A stretch of DNA of 64,000 nucleotides from Symsagittifera roscoffensis (Eukaryota; Xenacoelomorpha; Acoela; Convolutidae), in contig NC_087067.1 in NCBI RefSeq assembly GCF_963678635.1, positions 41,311,696 to 41,375,695 of the forward strand. The letters are read 5' to 3'. The notes under the pieces are model-generated. The model saw only the letters and a program-made list of their open reading frames with translations, was not told the DNA's origin and searched no databases. The position numbers and the translations under genes were made by a program. This document shows, piece after piece, positions 20,408-32,640 of the stretch (the first letter of the stretch is position 1; the number at the start of each line of letters is the position of its first letter).

Positions 20408-20822
20408 ATCAAGAAAATTCAATTTTGCATTCCTCAAAGTATAACAAACCAGAGTTCAACATGTGACAAGAGAGCATCACTATGCTCTGTTTTCAAATTA
20501 TTGCTATGTTGTTCGCCAAAGATGACGACGATAGAATGAAAATTTCACAACATTTTTGTAAAAAAAACCCAAAAAACTGATATCAACATCTCGAAAAATT
20601 TCCGAATGGGAAATTCACATAAATTTTCTTCCATTCTCTAATATGGCGAATCGGTATTTTTATCCATAAAAAATCCTCTAGCTGCTAGATGTCGCTTAAC
20701 GCAGTTTACTCTAGCCCTATAACTTTGATGCAAAGCGCTAAGAATTTTGAGAACTTCTGAAAAATGGTTCGGCGAATCTCATACAATTTTAGTTGCAACG
20801 GTAGCTGCGAATTTTGTCAAGC
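20408..20822 (+). repeat. Direct duplication, copy 1
   Basis: About 410 bases starting TTCAATTTTGCATTCCTCAA and ending TTTAGTTGCAACGGTAGCTG are repeated at 21213-21612 with moderate divergence. The ORFs within are AT-rich and not conserved between copies. It directly follows the RT relic and may be an element's 3' part. Confidence 0.75.
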
Positions 20823-21212
20823 ATACCAAATTTAGTGTTAAATACAAGTAAAAGACTAGGAAGCCGGCATATAAAAACCACCCAAAAACAAAGACCATTA
20901 CTCGGGCTAAAATCATCCGCAACTATTTTTTGATGATAGATGGTATCGTTTTTAAAAGACTTCTATAAAGTGAAGAGTCTAAAGATCTGTATTTTTTCGA
21001 GAAAAAACTACCAGTTTTTTTTCCACTTTTTTGCTTATTAGTCATTTTTATTGGTCGAGAAAAGAACAATTCTATCAATTTTTTTCCAATAAAAAACAGT
21101 TTGCTCAAGGAAGTGCAACTCGACAAGCAAACATGTTTTTTCAGAATGCGCTCGAAATGCACAGGAAATTTAACTAAAATTTCTTTTTAAGTAATTTAGC
21201 TGCATCAAAAAC

Positions 21213-21612
21213 ATTCAATTTTGCATTCCTCAAAGTTTAGCATACAAAATTCAACATGTGATAAAAAGAGCATCATTATGCTGTTTTCAAAACATTGCTA
21301 GGTTTTTCGACAAATTTGACGACTTTAGAATGACAATTTCACAAAACCTTTTTTTAAAAAACGACAAAAAACTGATACCAACACCTCAAAAAGTTTTCGA
21401 ATGGCAATTTCACATAAATTTTCTTCCATTCTCTAATCTGGCGAATCAATCTTTTTATCCAGAAAAAAACCCTCAAGCTGCCCAAGATGTGGCTCGACGC
21501 AGTTGTTACTAGCCCTGTAGTTTTGATAAGAATCGCAAAGAATTTCGAGAACTTCTGAAAAAGGGTTCAGTGAATCTCATACAACTTTAGTTGCAACGGT
21601 AGCTGTGAACAG
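21213..21612 (+). repeat. Direct duplication, copy 2
   Basis: Second copy of the block at 20408-20822, offset by about 800 bases. The intervening 20823-21212 is AT-rich without features. It is either tandem duplication of an 800-bp unit or two insertions of one element. Confidence 0.75.
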
Positions 21613-22024
21613 GACCATGATTAAAAAACCATAGCAACTTACTGATTTGCTCAAAGTTACGTTGAATTCAAGTTTTTCTCTAAATGAGAGAATCTCCTAA
21701 CTGAGTCATATTAAAACTTATCAGACTCAATTGAATATAATTTTGATGAGTCAATTCGGCTCTCAACTGAGAATTTGTTCTTCAAACAACAAATTTGTTT
21801 AGATTTAAAACAAAACAACACCTCTTATAGGCTGCAAACTAGAATGTCCATTTTCATATCTCACGTTACAAAAAAATATTGTTTATTTATGATTGTTTGT
21901 TTTTGAATAAAAGACCCTTTGATTTTTCCATTTTTTTTATTGTTGCAGAGAAAATGTAAATTAAGAACAAAAAACAAGTTGAAGTATAGTTGTATATACA
22001 AGCTCAGCATTGTTCAAACGTTCT

Positions 22025-22133
22025 TGCGGGCTCGGCGCAGATTCGATTGCCGCCTTGGTCGTTTCCTTTATAAAACTTAAATTGAGCCAAACTTGACAGA
22101 ACATAAGAGATACCCTCCGTAACCGAGCCCGCA
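22025..22133. mobile_element. Small TIR element or foldback, 109 bp
   Basis: TGCGGGCTCGG at the left end is the exact reverse complement of CCGAGCCCGCA at the right end. The interior is 87 bases. It could be a miniature element or simply a stem-loop. Confidence 0.5.
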
Positions 22134-22197
22134 CCCCCAAAATTTTTTTTTGTTTAGTTAAAATAATTGAACTAGTTCATAAAACCACCTTGGCCAA

Positions 22198-23153
22198 CCC
22201 GCATCCAAGTTTAGGCGTAAGTAATCGATTATAATGGATTATTATGATGATTTTTTTGACAATTATAATTGATTATAATTACCAAAATTAGGTGTTTAAA
22301 AGATTTATAATTGATTATAATCGTGATATTTTCTAAGATATTATAATCTCTTATAATCGATTATAATTGATTATAGTTTTTACAAAAAACTCTTAACATC
22401 AATTATAATCGATTATAATCGATTATAATCTCTTATTTTGCCGAAATTTTGTCAATTCAAAACTATATTCGAATTAAATCTCATGGGTTTTTATTTTTGT
22501 GTCAATAAGAAAATCTCTAAAAATGAGATCTCTTGAACACTTTAGTTCATCTGAACACAAAGTTTTACCACGAAACAAAAGTTTCATAGAGATCCTTTCA
22601 TATAAGTGGAAAGGTTCCCGCGGTAAATGAAAAAAAAATTAATTTGCTGATGTTTTGGTGTTTAAAGAAGCTTAAAATATGCATTACAAAACAACTCTAA
22701 TGGGGAAGAAATGAAAAAATGTTATAAGTTCAATTTAATTGGAAAACTATAAAAAAAAAATTTCTTTATTTAAATAGAAACCAACGTCTACAAAAAGCAT
22801 AAAATATAAGCATTGTAGATGCAACTTCGAAGACAAAATGGACACACAAAAGGGATTGTAATCAATTATAATCGATTATAATGGATTTTTGTGCAAAACC
22901 AAAGAACTAGAAATTTGATTAAAAATAATGGATTATAATCAATTATAATCGATTATAATTGAATCGAAAAATAGACGAATAAATAATCGATTATAATCGA
23001 TTATAATGGATTATAATTAATTATAATTTGATTTCAAAAAGAGAGATTATAATAGATTATTAATTGAATCAAATCGATTGTTTCTCAATTTTAGTAAGAC
23101 AGGTACTAAAATCGTGATATAATCGATTATTAACGCTTGAAACTGGATGCGGG
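22198..23153. mobile_element. Non-autonomous TIR element, 956 bp, filled with TTATAATCGATTATAAT repeats
   Basis: Left end CCCGCATCCAAGTTTAGGCG and the reversed right end CCCGCATCCAGTTTCAAGCG form terminal inverted repeats. Just inside both ends begins the same palindromic AT-rich repeat (TAATCGATTATAAT), dense at 22225-22435 and 22855-23125. No transposase ORF. The partial copy at 14640-14860 shows it is a family. Confidence 0.7.
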
Positions 23154-24060
23154 AACCTTGATTGACAAGTTTTCGTCTGTCAAAACCGCAATTTGCTAAA
23201 AATGTGAACTTGAACACAAGCCCAAAACTGGTGGTGTTTTTTTTAAAAAATGTCTGATATAAAGATAGTTTATGCAATTTGTTGACTTTTCGAGACCGGA
23301 TTTAAGAACGGATGTCCTTAAAACTCTGCGAATTTGTGGGATACACGAAACTCTTTTTGGACGACAGCTTTCCTCCAGCACATTTTGTTGCTGCCACCCG
23401 GGAACTGGGTTCCTTGCAGGATATTCAACATTCTTCCAATATGGACGAGTTGGAAAAAAAACAAAAGCATCGACCAATCGACCAACGACAACGAGCACCC
23501 GGAACTTCGGTTATCAGTCCTGGTAGAAATCAATCAAAAAAATCAAAACAACGAATTGAATTCAACAAAAAAAAACGACGCATCAACTTGATGGGCAGGG
23601 AATTTAATATCTTTATCATTTGAAAAGGCGTTTGGAATAGAAAATTGAACTCTGAATAGTAAATTGAATAATTTTCTTTACTACATTTGATTTAACATTC
23701 TATATAAAACAATTTTAGATTTTTTCAGCCGCCATCAGCAGCACTTACTCTAAGTTTCAGAAAACTTAAGACGGTGTTGCCAGACACAAACAAACAGGTA
23801 GTTTAAACTCCAGAAGTTACTTTGGACTATGGTAACACCCGAAACAGGCTTCAATTTGACGAGCCCAATAGTAGGAGTGCAATATTTCTTCAATCATCGA
23901 ACTGCAGAAGGAGCCCTGCTGCTCCAACACTACTCGCATTCTAGGTTGCGACATATTATTCGGTCGACGATGAGTTTCAGCTACAAGCCGATGTTTCAGA
24001 TCAAAAGAAGTATTGTCAAAGAAACTGTGAAACTGATCCAAAAAATCTAATCGAAATCCC
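23154..24060 (+). other. GC-richer island with possible exons, unassigned
   Basis: A plus-strand frame at about 23312-23623 is open and contains a plausible soluble sequence (LKLCEFVGYTKLFLDDSFPP), with a possible donor after 23520. Overlapping frames on both strands are also open here, so strand and frame are not proven. A second open patch on both strands lies at 23817-24050. No family is recognised. Either could be a decayed transposon ORF. Confidence 0.25.
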
Positions 24061-26840
24061 TTTTTATGTTACATTGGTCTAGGTGTGCTAAGATGCACAG
24101 TAAAAGGTCTAGACATTTTTAAATAAAATACTCTGACTTAAAAAAAGCAAGTGACTCAATTTCTTCTGAAATTTTGCAGCCATAATTTTGGACCTTATAG
24201 AAAAGCAAAGGTTACGCTTATTTTGCGAAACTTTGGGACAAGATTTTGAAGCCATTTCGTTCGAACTCGGTATCCGCCCCGTTATCAAAAAAGTGCAAAA
24301 AAAACAGACTTGAAAAAGGAGTTTTTAACAAAACGTAACGCCCTCGACCGGAATGCTTGAAAATTTCAGTCTTATTCAAATCAGCTCAAAAATCATTAGT
24401 CGTATAAATTGGTTTGAGCTCCGGTGACTTCAAATTTACTCCGATTAGTTTAAAGGATTTTGACTGAACTTCTACGACGCCCATAATTCTACCCGAAAAC
24501 TTTTGTGAAGTTAAAAAGTCCACCGCCTCCGTTTTTTTGGTATAAAACTATTAATGTTAATACTTACTTTAATAATAATTTTATATACTTACAAAGCCAT
24601 ACCTGGTCTTGGTTTTATTCTGATCGCCGTTAAACCCCGTAAGACTGTTCGGCAATACTTTGAGTCATATTTATATCATAACGCAAATAATTTGATTTGG
24701 TAGGAGGTCATAAATCACTCATTTAGTAGGCATCGCAGCAATAAATTCAAACTTTTGACCGAAAATAAACTTGTAGCCATCTTAAAATGCTATCGAGTTT
24801 AATAAAAAAAAGTACCACCGCGTTTTTTCAATAGACCGAATTTTGAGGGAAAAATAGAAATTTAAATAGCTCAGGTGTAAAAATGTAAAAATAAGGACAA
24901 ATGATTGCAGAAACAGTACTTGGCTCAATACTTGGTACATTACACCAGCCCGATAAATCTGAGATCAAAATTTTCCGCTTTATTTGCAGATACGGGAAAA
25001 ACCTCAAAACAACTGGCGCTAAGAGGAAAATTAGGTTGAATAAGAAGCAACTTGCGCTCTTCAAGCAACGTATTCCCATGTTTGTCAAATTTCAGTAGCA
25101 CCTAGCCAAAGAAAAAAAGTCCTTAGCTGAGAAACTTTGTCTTGCAATGGTTATAAAAAGTGTTCCATTTGTGTTATTATGCTTGAAGTTCATTTCGCTC
25201 ATTTTTGTTATAAAACAAGGTTCGGTGCGTTCCTCACTTGAGTTGTAAAAACACATCATAATAGTTTGGCACATTGAACAAGGAGTTAGGCCGAAAAGTA
25301 AAAAAGCTTCTTGAGTCTCGGCTCAAATTGACACTTGAGGTCCTCAATAATCAAAAATAAATTTAGGAAGCCATACAGAACAAAAACCTCAAGATAATTA
25401 ATGCGAAGTACATCAAAAATGGAAAGATTTTTCTTGAAAAAGCTTTAAATGAAAGTGACGAGATAATCAAATGGCGCAAAAGGCTACTAAAAAGATAAGA
25501 TTTGTGAAAAATTGGAAAAATGGCTGAACTGGAAAGAAAGGCACGATGAGATAAATCAGAGAGGTAGAAACTATGTTCGATCTCGTGAAAAAGCAAGGTC
25601 CATTTCATCGCGTTCAGGGGAAGTGGCTACCTCGAGAGCTTTCGAAAAACCTCGAAACTTACTTTGGTCCAGGGTAACAGGTCAAAAAAAACCATCTCTA
25701 AGTCCACGGAAAAAATTATTCTTGGCTAATTTAAGAACAGAAGAGGTCGAACGACAAAATGAAATATCAATGCGCCTACTGGAAAACAAGCAAAGTTTGA
25801 AAGAAGTACAAAACCGGAGTCGAACAGAAAAATTCATGTCGAAGCCAAATTAGTTGAAGCTGAATTGACGGGAGACTCCGACTATGTTGATTTGTTTGCT
25901 AGCTTGGCAAGCTCTCCTAGAAAAACAGCAGACAAACGCTCAAAACATTGTGTAAAACAAGTGCCGAATTCGAATCCAGCAGTGATCGTAACTTAACCGA
26001 CCGCACACATATCTGGATTGAGCATGATTCATTATAACGGTTCACCCATTTGGTGTCTCATTGCTATGTGCGCAATTAGGTGGTTTGTCTTCAGTAATGT
26101 TGCATTGGGATGAAGTCCCTCCTAGGATTCCTAGATCTTTTGCAGATTGCTCCCGGCAATGATATTCAGCACAATGTAGGCAATTACACGTTGATTTTGA
26201 ACCATAAAGAAAGACATCCCCACCAGTTTTCAGTTTCAAATCATTGAGTTAAGGCTGAGAGTACCCCATGAGGTCATCCCAGCTACTTCAGTCAGTTCAG
26301 TAACCAAACCTCGAATCGTTGCTTTGTGCAATTGCAACACTGACCTCTGCAGTTTGTTACCCGTCATTTTTGAAAAAAAACACCGCACGTATTTGAAGCG
26401 GTAAGACCAGTTGCTGTGCCAAACACTGTAACGTTCTCCTACAATAGCGTTGGAGCATTTTACAAATAAACTGATTGCCTCAGATGTTCCTAGCTCATCC
26501 GTTTATCATCCATGTTTTTAGATTTTGCACAAATCGTGCGTATATCAAGATATCTCAAATTATGTCTGCCAACCCGTCATCGCAATCGAAATCCGTTCGA
26601 GACTTAGCCGAAGTCATGGCATCAAACAAAAAAAATTTTAAACAAAGGAAAACTTTCCGAATAAGATGGTAATCTGTTGGAATGCCATGAAAGGATAAGT
26701 CAGATTCTTAGGGCTGTTGGATGACGTAAAGCTGACCTACCTGAAAACAATGGTAACTTAGGAAACCAAGTTCGCAATATGAACTCGATTCAGCTTCAAG
26801 GCTAGATAGTACCTGTTTACTTTATGTCCAAAATTTCAGT
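24061..26840. other. Region with decayed coding-like remnants
   Basis: On the plus strand at about 25366-25500 a frame reads EAIQNKNLKIINAKYIKNGK then a charged helical stretch (LNESDEIIKWRKRLLKR), and 25512-25853 is open but changes frame against it. These look like a charged protein broken by frameshifts, perhaps a mobile-element ORF. On the minus strand 26239-26042 is open with several Cys/His pairs. None can be assigned. The rest is AT-rich and empty. Confidence 0.3.
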
Positions 26841-26914
26841 CAAAAACGAACCTCCATCCTTAGAACACTAACTTTTAGCATACCGTTCTAACTATGACCT
26901 AACTTAAAATCTAC

Positions 26915-27185
26915 AAATTTTCATAGCTAGAATAGCTTGCTTAGCAAAAAGTGTAAAGCTTTTTGCAAACCGATACAGTCTATAAAACAAATTGAAGAAT
27001 TTCAAAGTTTCATAGCTTGGATAGCTTGATCATAGAAACCTAAACGAATACGTCGGTCTATGATATATGTTGAAGTTAATCTAAGTTTCACAGCTGAAAT
27101 AGCTTTCATAGAAAAACTTAAAATTTGCGCGAACCGATTTGGTCTATTGAACATCTTGAATAATTTAAAATATTATTTCTTGAAA
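26915..27185 (+). repeat. Three imperfect tandem repeats, about 90 bp each
   Basis: The unit contains TTTCATAGCTTGGATAGCTT, then GCGAACCGATTTGGTCTAT-like sequence, then TTGAAGAATTTCAAA. Copies start near 26920, 27008 and 27088 with substantial divergence. No coding potential. Confidence 0.6.
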
Positions 27186-27832
27186 AGCTTGTTTAGATTT
27201 AGTGCATAATGAATACAAAAATATTTGAATCACCGGCAAGTTTGGTCTGGAGATATCAAATACGCCTGAGACGGCAAAGATCCTGGATTCAAATCTGACA
27301 GAAACTATTGGCGTTTTGTGTTTTGATTTACTTGGCTGTTAAAATTTTTATAAGCCTTGACCGAGTATTTTCTTTGTTTTTTTTTGCTTAAAACCTATAT
27401 TATCTCCAAATGATTTTCGACTGAAAGTCATGGACTTAGTGGCCTTATATTGCATCGTTTGATGGGCAGAAAAGTTGTTTGTGTGCCTGTGTGGGTGTTT
27501 TTTTGTGGAGAGGGACTCGAATATTTTCTATTCATTTTTTTTTTGGCTGAAACAGTTTCTGATCGGTATTTTTGGTTCTGTTTTACCGCTTGGTAAGTTT
27601 TCTTTCGATTCTAGCTTTACATTATTTTGTCTTGGCATGTTTTTTTTTTGAAAACTAGCTTTAATAATTCTGATATATATCCCTAGATAATTTTTCGCAT
27701 CACGCATACTTCGGTTACGGTGATAACAGGACTATGCAACGGTAATTTTCTGCTTCATTCTCTATCTTTCCCAATTATTGTCAATCTAGTGTTTTGGCTA
27801 GGGTTTTCATCTAGGGTTTTGACCACTCAAAA

Positions 27833-27870
27833 TTGGGCGGATTTAGGGGGTGGCCGACCTAAAAAAAAAA
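27833..27870 (+). mobile_element. hAT-type MITE end fragment
   Basis: GGGCGGATTTAGGGGGTGGC resembles the left terminus of the CAGGGGCGGAT family. Only the end is recognisable. Confidence 0.4.
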
Positions 27871-28075
27871 GGTAGGCGAAAACCGTTTTTTGAAACCATT
27901 TTCAGATGGTTCAAAAAAGCCGAAGCAATAATCATGCTCAGCCCGAGCATATTTTCTCCTCTGCTCTTTTCTTTAAGGAAGGAGTTTCTCGGTTCCGCGG
28001 GGGTTATTCTTTCAAAAATACTTACTACATCAATGCTGAGTATATTCATTGATAAAAGTGAGATATAGTTATAAT

Positions 28076-28130
28076 TTGTTTACCAATTTGTCTACCAATT
28101 TGGTTTACCAATTTGTTTACCAATTCTACA
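28076..28130 (+). repeat. TTTACCAATTTG short tandem repeat
   Basis: Four copies of a 12-14-bp unit (TTTACCAATTTG, TCTACCAATTTG, TTTACCAATTTG, TTTACCAATTCT) lie in a row. Confidence 0.8.
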
Positions 28131-29761
28131 GCAGCAAGTCAATCGTCAACATGAAAGACGTATGACTTTTTCCCCTTACCATATCAACAATTTCCTTTTG
28201 TCTGCTTAAAACAATACTAGACGCTCGGTATTTTCTACAATTTTTTTTCGCCCGCGCAATTGTCTGAAAAATTCATTCACGCTGACACACCGGAAGGCTT
28301 TTTTGTGAATTACATTAGGTTGTGAATTTGAAAAAAAATTCGCAGCATAAGTCAGTCATTCTATTATTGTTGCTTGGTTAAAGCTTTGATCAAATTAATA
28401 AAAAATACTTCAGCCCGGAAACCATTGAACCGTTAGAACCGTTATGAGGTAGAATTCTGGGTCCAAAGGAAAATGGTTCAGCCTTCTTTTGTCTGACTGG
28501 CGAGCTATTGAAGATTTGAAGTTGCCACCCATGCTGCGTGAAATTTTTCGCCCTTTCAACAACCATTTTAACCGCGCCCAAAACGGGAGCTGTGCGAATA
28601 GCCGAAATTTACTGGGTTGGTTCCAGAAAAAGACAGTGTTCACAAAAAAAAACAAATATAGCAAAACCAGAGCATAAAATCCCGTTATCCGACCCTTTCA
28701 AGTTGCTGAATATTTTCGTTTTCAATTATATTGATAATTTTTGATTTTAAATTGACTTGAATGATTTGTTCTCCTTTTTCTTAAATCCAAGTTTGATTTT
28801 TTAAAGTGAAAAAATTCTAAAAAATCATTGAATCAATGGTTGATTAGAAAAACCGAAATTAAAAAAATGACATGTGACTTGAGTTTTTTCATTGTGAATT
28901 GACGTCAAGTTAAAGATTTTCAATTTTATTTTTAGACTCAGCTCGTTGTTGAAATTACTGATTATATAACTTTTACGATCGGATATTCGCACCAGCCTCG
29001 GGCAAACGAAAACTGATCAACTTCATAATCAATTTTTTTGATTAAAAAGACCTGCTATCTCATCATAAACTTACAACACAACTGCAATTTAGCCGAGAGC
29101 AATTTTGTGAGTCTTTGTAGAAAACAAATTTTCCGAAACAAAATTAACTTAAAAAAAGAGTTTGAATGAATGAAATTTAAAATCATCACACTTCAAAAGG
29201 CTTGTTATCGCAGCTTTAGTTATTTATATATGCATGCACTATTATACTTACTCTAACCTAATCATTTGCTTTTTATAGAAAAGTAATGCCGACGTTTCTA
29301 GTTTATTAATGTTATAGAAAAAACTGGAGCTGCGTCCTTGTACCACTATTTGCTGCTTTATTTCGCTTGGTGTCCATTTTGATATTATTGTTCGCCTTCT
29401 TGATTTGTTTGGTTTTCGACTTCTTGGTTTTCATAAAAAGCAACTGCTTATGAGGGGCCTCTTATGTACACCTTTGAAGTCATGATGACTGACCTTCGAT
29501 ACTTCTCACTTGACTAGATTGATTAATACAACCTGAGTACCCTTTTGCACATGCGCCGTATTTTTAAAACAATCGATTTGTGAAATTTAAAAAAATTGAA
29601 ACTATTAAAAAATTTTGAGCCAAAAAAGAAAAAATCAAAATTTTTGGAGAATTGTTTGTTCAGTCTGTTAAGAAAAGAAGTAACACCGTGTATTGGAATG
29701 ATACATCTAATTGTTTTTGTATCCGAATTTCTATTTTTTTTTAAATTGCAAATTTTTTCAG
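28131..29761. other. Upstream of terminal exon; unassigned
   Basis: A GC-richer block at 28440-28680 is open on both strands, with a possible acceptor (GGTTCAG at 28465-28471), but no frame shows a known motif. Earlier exons of the gene ending at 29949 may lie here, though none is proven. The remainder is AT-rich. Confidence 0.3.
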
Positions 29762-29949
29762 CTTTCGACTGTGAGGGCTATCGGCTGTTTGCATGGTTCA
29801 TAGCCCGAGAGCGTCCAGCACGATATAATCACTTGTTTTCACTTAAAGACCTTCTCCGTCGTTTTCACTTACTCCTCAGGTCACAGACTGATTTTCCGGT
29901 GTTGGTTCAGTCAATCAAGGCATCGTTAAACCGAAAAGTGTCAGACTAG
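29762..29949 (+). CDS. Terminal coding exon, unknown protein
   Basis: After a strong acceptor (AATTTTTTCAG) the frame is open for 62 codons to TAG 29947-29949. The product begins FDCEGYRLFAWFIARERPAR and continues through two amphipathic basic helices (LKDLLRRFHLLLRSQ) to a KVSD end. Its base composition is richer in G+C than the flanks, as for the other exons in the window. Phase at the acceptor is 2 bases into a codon. No upstream exon was confidently linked. I do not recognise the family. Confidence 0.6.
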
Positions 29950-30927
29950 GTCACAAAACCGAAATTTATTCACTGTAGCGTCTGAATTACCTCTTTATAA
30001 ATCATATTTAAAGACGTTTGAGTTAGCTAAGAAATGGCGTGTTGTAGATTTATTGACAGTTCGGTTTACTGAAAGGTTCCCGATTTTCCTGATTTTATTA
30101 TCTGGTCTAACCCTCTTATGCCAAGCTAAGCCCGCCCATTTAATCGGATTCTTGACCCGCCTATCGCTTTATCGCCGCCTGAATTAAAATTGCTACGCGG
30201 GTAAATTAACACGTGGTTCGATTTTAACTCAATCAATCATCACAAATCTTGCCCTAAACATACCATAGAAAATCTCTAGATTCTGTAGTCTTTAGACCCG
30301 TTATTAATAGACTGTATAAAACATGATAGCATAAATAGTGCTTTGTTACTTAAACCAGTTAAATCGGACCCTCTTCTGTTGAGATATTTGTTTGATAAAA
30401 ATAGCCTAAAAATTCTGTCGCGCAAGTGATTTTTTGACTTCATCCATTTTATTATTATGATTTGCCTTTAAAATCATAGTTAAAATATTGAAAAACTTTT
30501 TTAATCCATCTCAAGCCGATGTCATTTTTAATGTTTTCAGCATCGCGTAAAAAACCCATTTCGTTACCGCTGATTCGGAAAAAAGAGTATCGAGAAACAG
30601 ATCAACTTTCAACTTTCCCGAACTGAAGTTTCTCCATTATCGTGATTTACTGAAGGATTTTCTGTTCGAGACCTCGAACTTTAATAAAATTAATTTAGAG
30701 ATAAAAATCATTAATCCTTTTTTTAACCGTTCCCCCACATGTCATTTTTGTACATGCACATCAATTTTACAATGTAATCATTGATTTCCGAAGGTGTATG
30801 GGCAAAAAAGTGTATTTGAGTGTAAGAACCTAAGCAACTTGCAATAGAACTTGCAAGGTTTCGAAATAAAAAAAATTTTATGAACAAGAAATTCTAAACT
30901 TTTCAAACTCTTATCAAGAAATATTTA

Positions 30928-31005
30928 GTAACTTTACTAGATATAAACTTTACTAGATATAAAATTTTATAACTTTCTTAGATATAAAATTTTACTATTG
31001 AAAAA
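30928..31005 (+). repeat. ACTTTACTAGATATAAA tandem repeat
   Basis: Two exact 17-bp copies followed by a diverged third (ACTTTCTTAGATATAAA). Confidence 0.8.
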
Positions 31006-32109
31006 TTTTTGTTCAAATTTTGGTCCTACCATTGAAAAGGGATAGGGACTTCGTAATCGGGTTTGTTTTAATTTTTTTTGCTTTTTTTTCAATTTTTTCC
31101 GAGCAAAATCAGATACAACAAACAATCATCGGACAGGTTCGAGTTATATTTCATTTCAAAGCCCTTTTAGTCGTGATTCGATGATATTTGAAAATTTAAA
31201 AATTTTTTCCTCAGAGTCGAGAAAAACCGATTGAAATTTTTGATGTTTTAGTCTAATTTTGAGCGAATAAAGCGAGCGAGCAGGCCCATTATTGGCTTTT
31301 ATATTAAAAAAAAATCAGTCTATTCAAGCCCTGAAAATTTTAAATTGTTCTAATTAAATTAGTTTTTAACGCATTTCGGGATTCAAAAAATCGAAAAAGT
31401 CTGCAAAAATTATTTGAAAATTTTAAAAAATTTTAAAGACTTTCCTTTACATTTTTTGCTTGTTTTTTTTGAGTAATTTTTTCTCTAAAAATGTCGTCTG
31501 TCTTGCCAATTTTACAAAAAGTGTCAAATATATTTGAATTTAGGCTTTCGTCTGATCTACGAACAAAAGAAAACGACATTCAATTGAAAAAAAAATTAAG
31601 AAACTTTTAAGAAATTAAAGAACATAGTGGGAGCATTTTTTACAAATTAGATACAGATTTTGTAATTTTTAAATGGATTTTCTATACGGTAACATGCAAT
31701 TTATGTAGAACTGTAGACTGGTTTTCTTGAATATGAATTTTGTGAAGATAAATTAGAATGCATGCTTTACAGTTGACTTTACATCCTGATGTTTGAGTCA
31801 AATAAGGCTATGAAATTATTTTAAATGCAAATTCTTCAAGCAAAATTTGTTGATTTTTGAATGAGAATTCCAATTTTATTTGGCTGTCTCTATAAAAAAA
31901 ACGTTGATTTGAGAACTTGCCTTTAACGAAAACATCAGTCTGTACTTTTTTTTTATCAAATCGAGAATATTCAGATGGCAAAATATAAAAACTGACTGCC
32001 ATAACTGGCTGTAAGCGGTAAAAAAATTCTTCTCAATTGATTTCAGCTCATGATAACACTTTTTCCCGATCAGGAAAAAAATCATCATTAATAAAATCAT
32101 CCCATTTTT

Positions 32110-32640
32110 AGTCTTCTCATGCAGAATGCTGAATGAGCCCCAAGTTTTTGGATACCGTTTCATGAGCAAGGGCTTGAATAGCCTCAAAGAAGCTTAATGA
32201 GACCAATCTATAGAAAATTTTTCATATTTCTTGCAAAAAGAATTGAATCAGTCCAATTTTCAGCAAACTGGGTACAATTATTGGTACCCCTTTTTATCAG
32301 CATGGAGTTAAATTGGCCCAGGCGTTAAACAATAGGAGCTGAATGCGCTGAATTTGTCAAAACACGAGCTGATTAAGCCCAATTTTTAGCGAAAGATGCT
32401 TAATCAGCCCAATTTGTTGCAAATTGGCATCAATCAGTTTCGTAATGTTGGTTAAAACAAAGAAATTAAACAGTAACTCTGAAAATCGATAGAACAGGGG
32501 AAGAAGAGCATAATTCCTTCCTCAATGAAAAAGTTCGAGTCCTCTGAGGACTTTTTTGTACAACAGGGGCTGAATAAGCCTAATTCGAGTAGCCCATATG
32601 CTATAAAAGGAGATGAATGAGCTCATTTTACTAAAATTTG
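32110..32640 (+). repeat. Degenerate minisatellite with GCTGAATAAGCCCAATTT
   Basis: The motif GCTGAATAAGCCCAATTT recurs with variation near 32120, 32238, 32335, 32367, 32396, 32567 and 32610, spaced irregularly at 30-170 bases. Confidence 0.5.

Noticed and set aside
22021-22060. Possible tRNA-like sequence (GGGCTCGGCGCAGATTCGAT)
   Set aside because: No cloverleaf could be built; the symmetry is explained by the 11-bp inverted ends at 22025 and 22133.
24181-24320. 46-codon open frame after GCAG near 24178
   Set aside because: No donor, no neighbour exon and no family resemblance.
26042-26239. Minus-strand frame with Cys/His pairs resembling LINE or Gag knuckles
   Set aside because: Spacing does not fit CCHC and there is no adjoining retroelement sequence on that strand.
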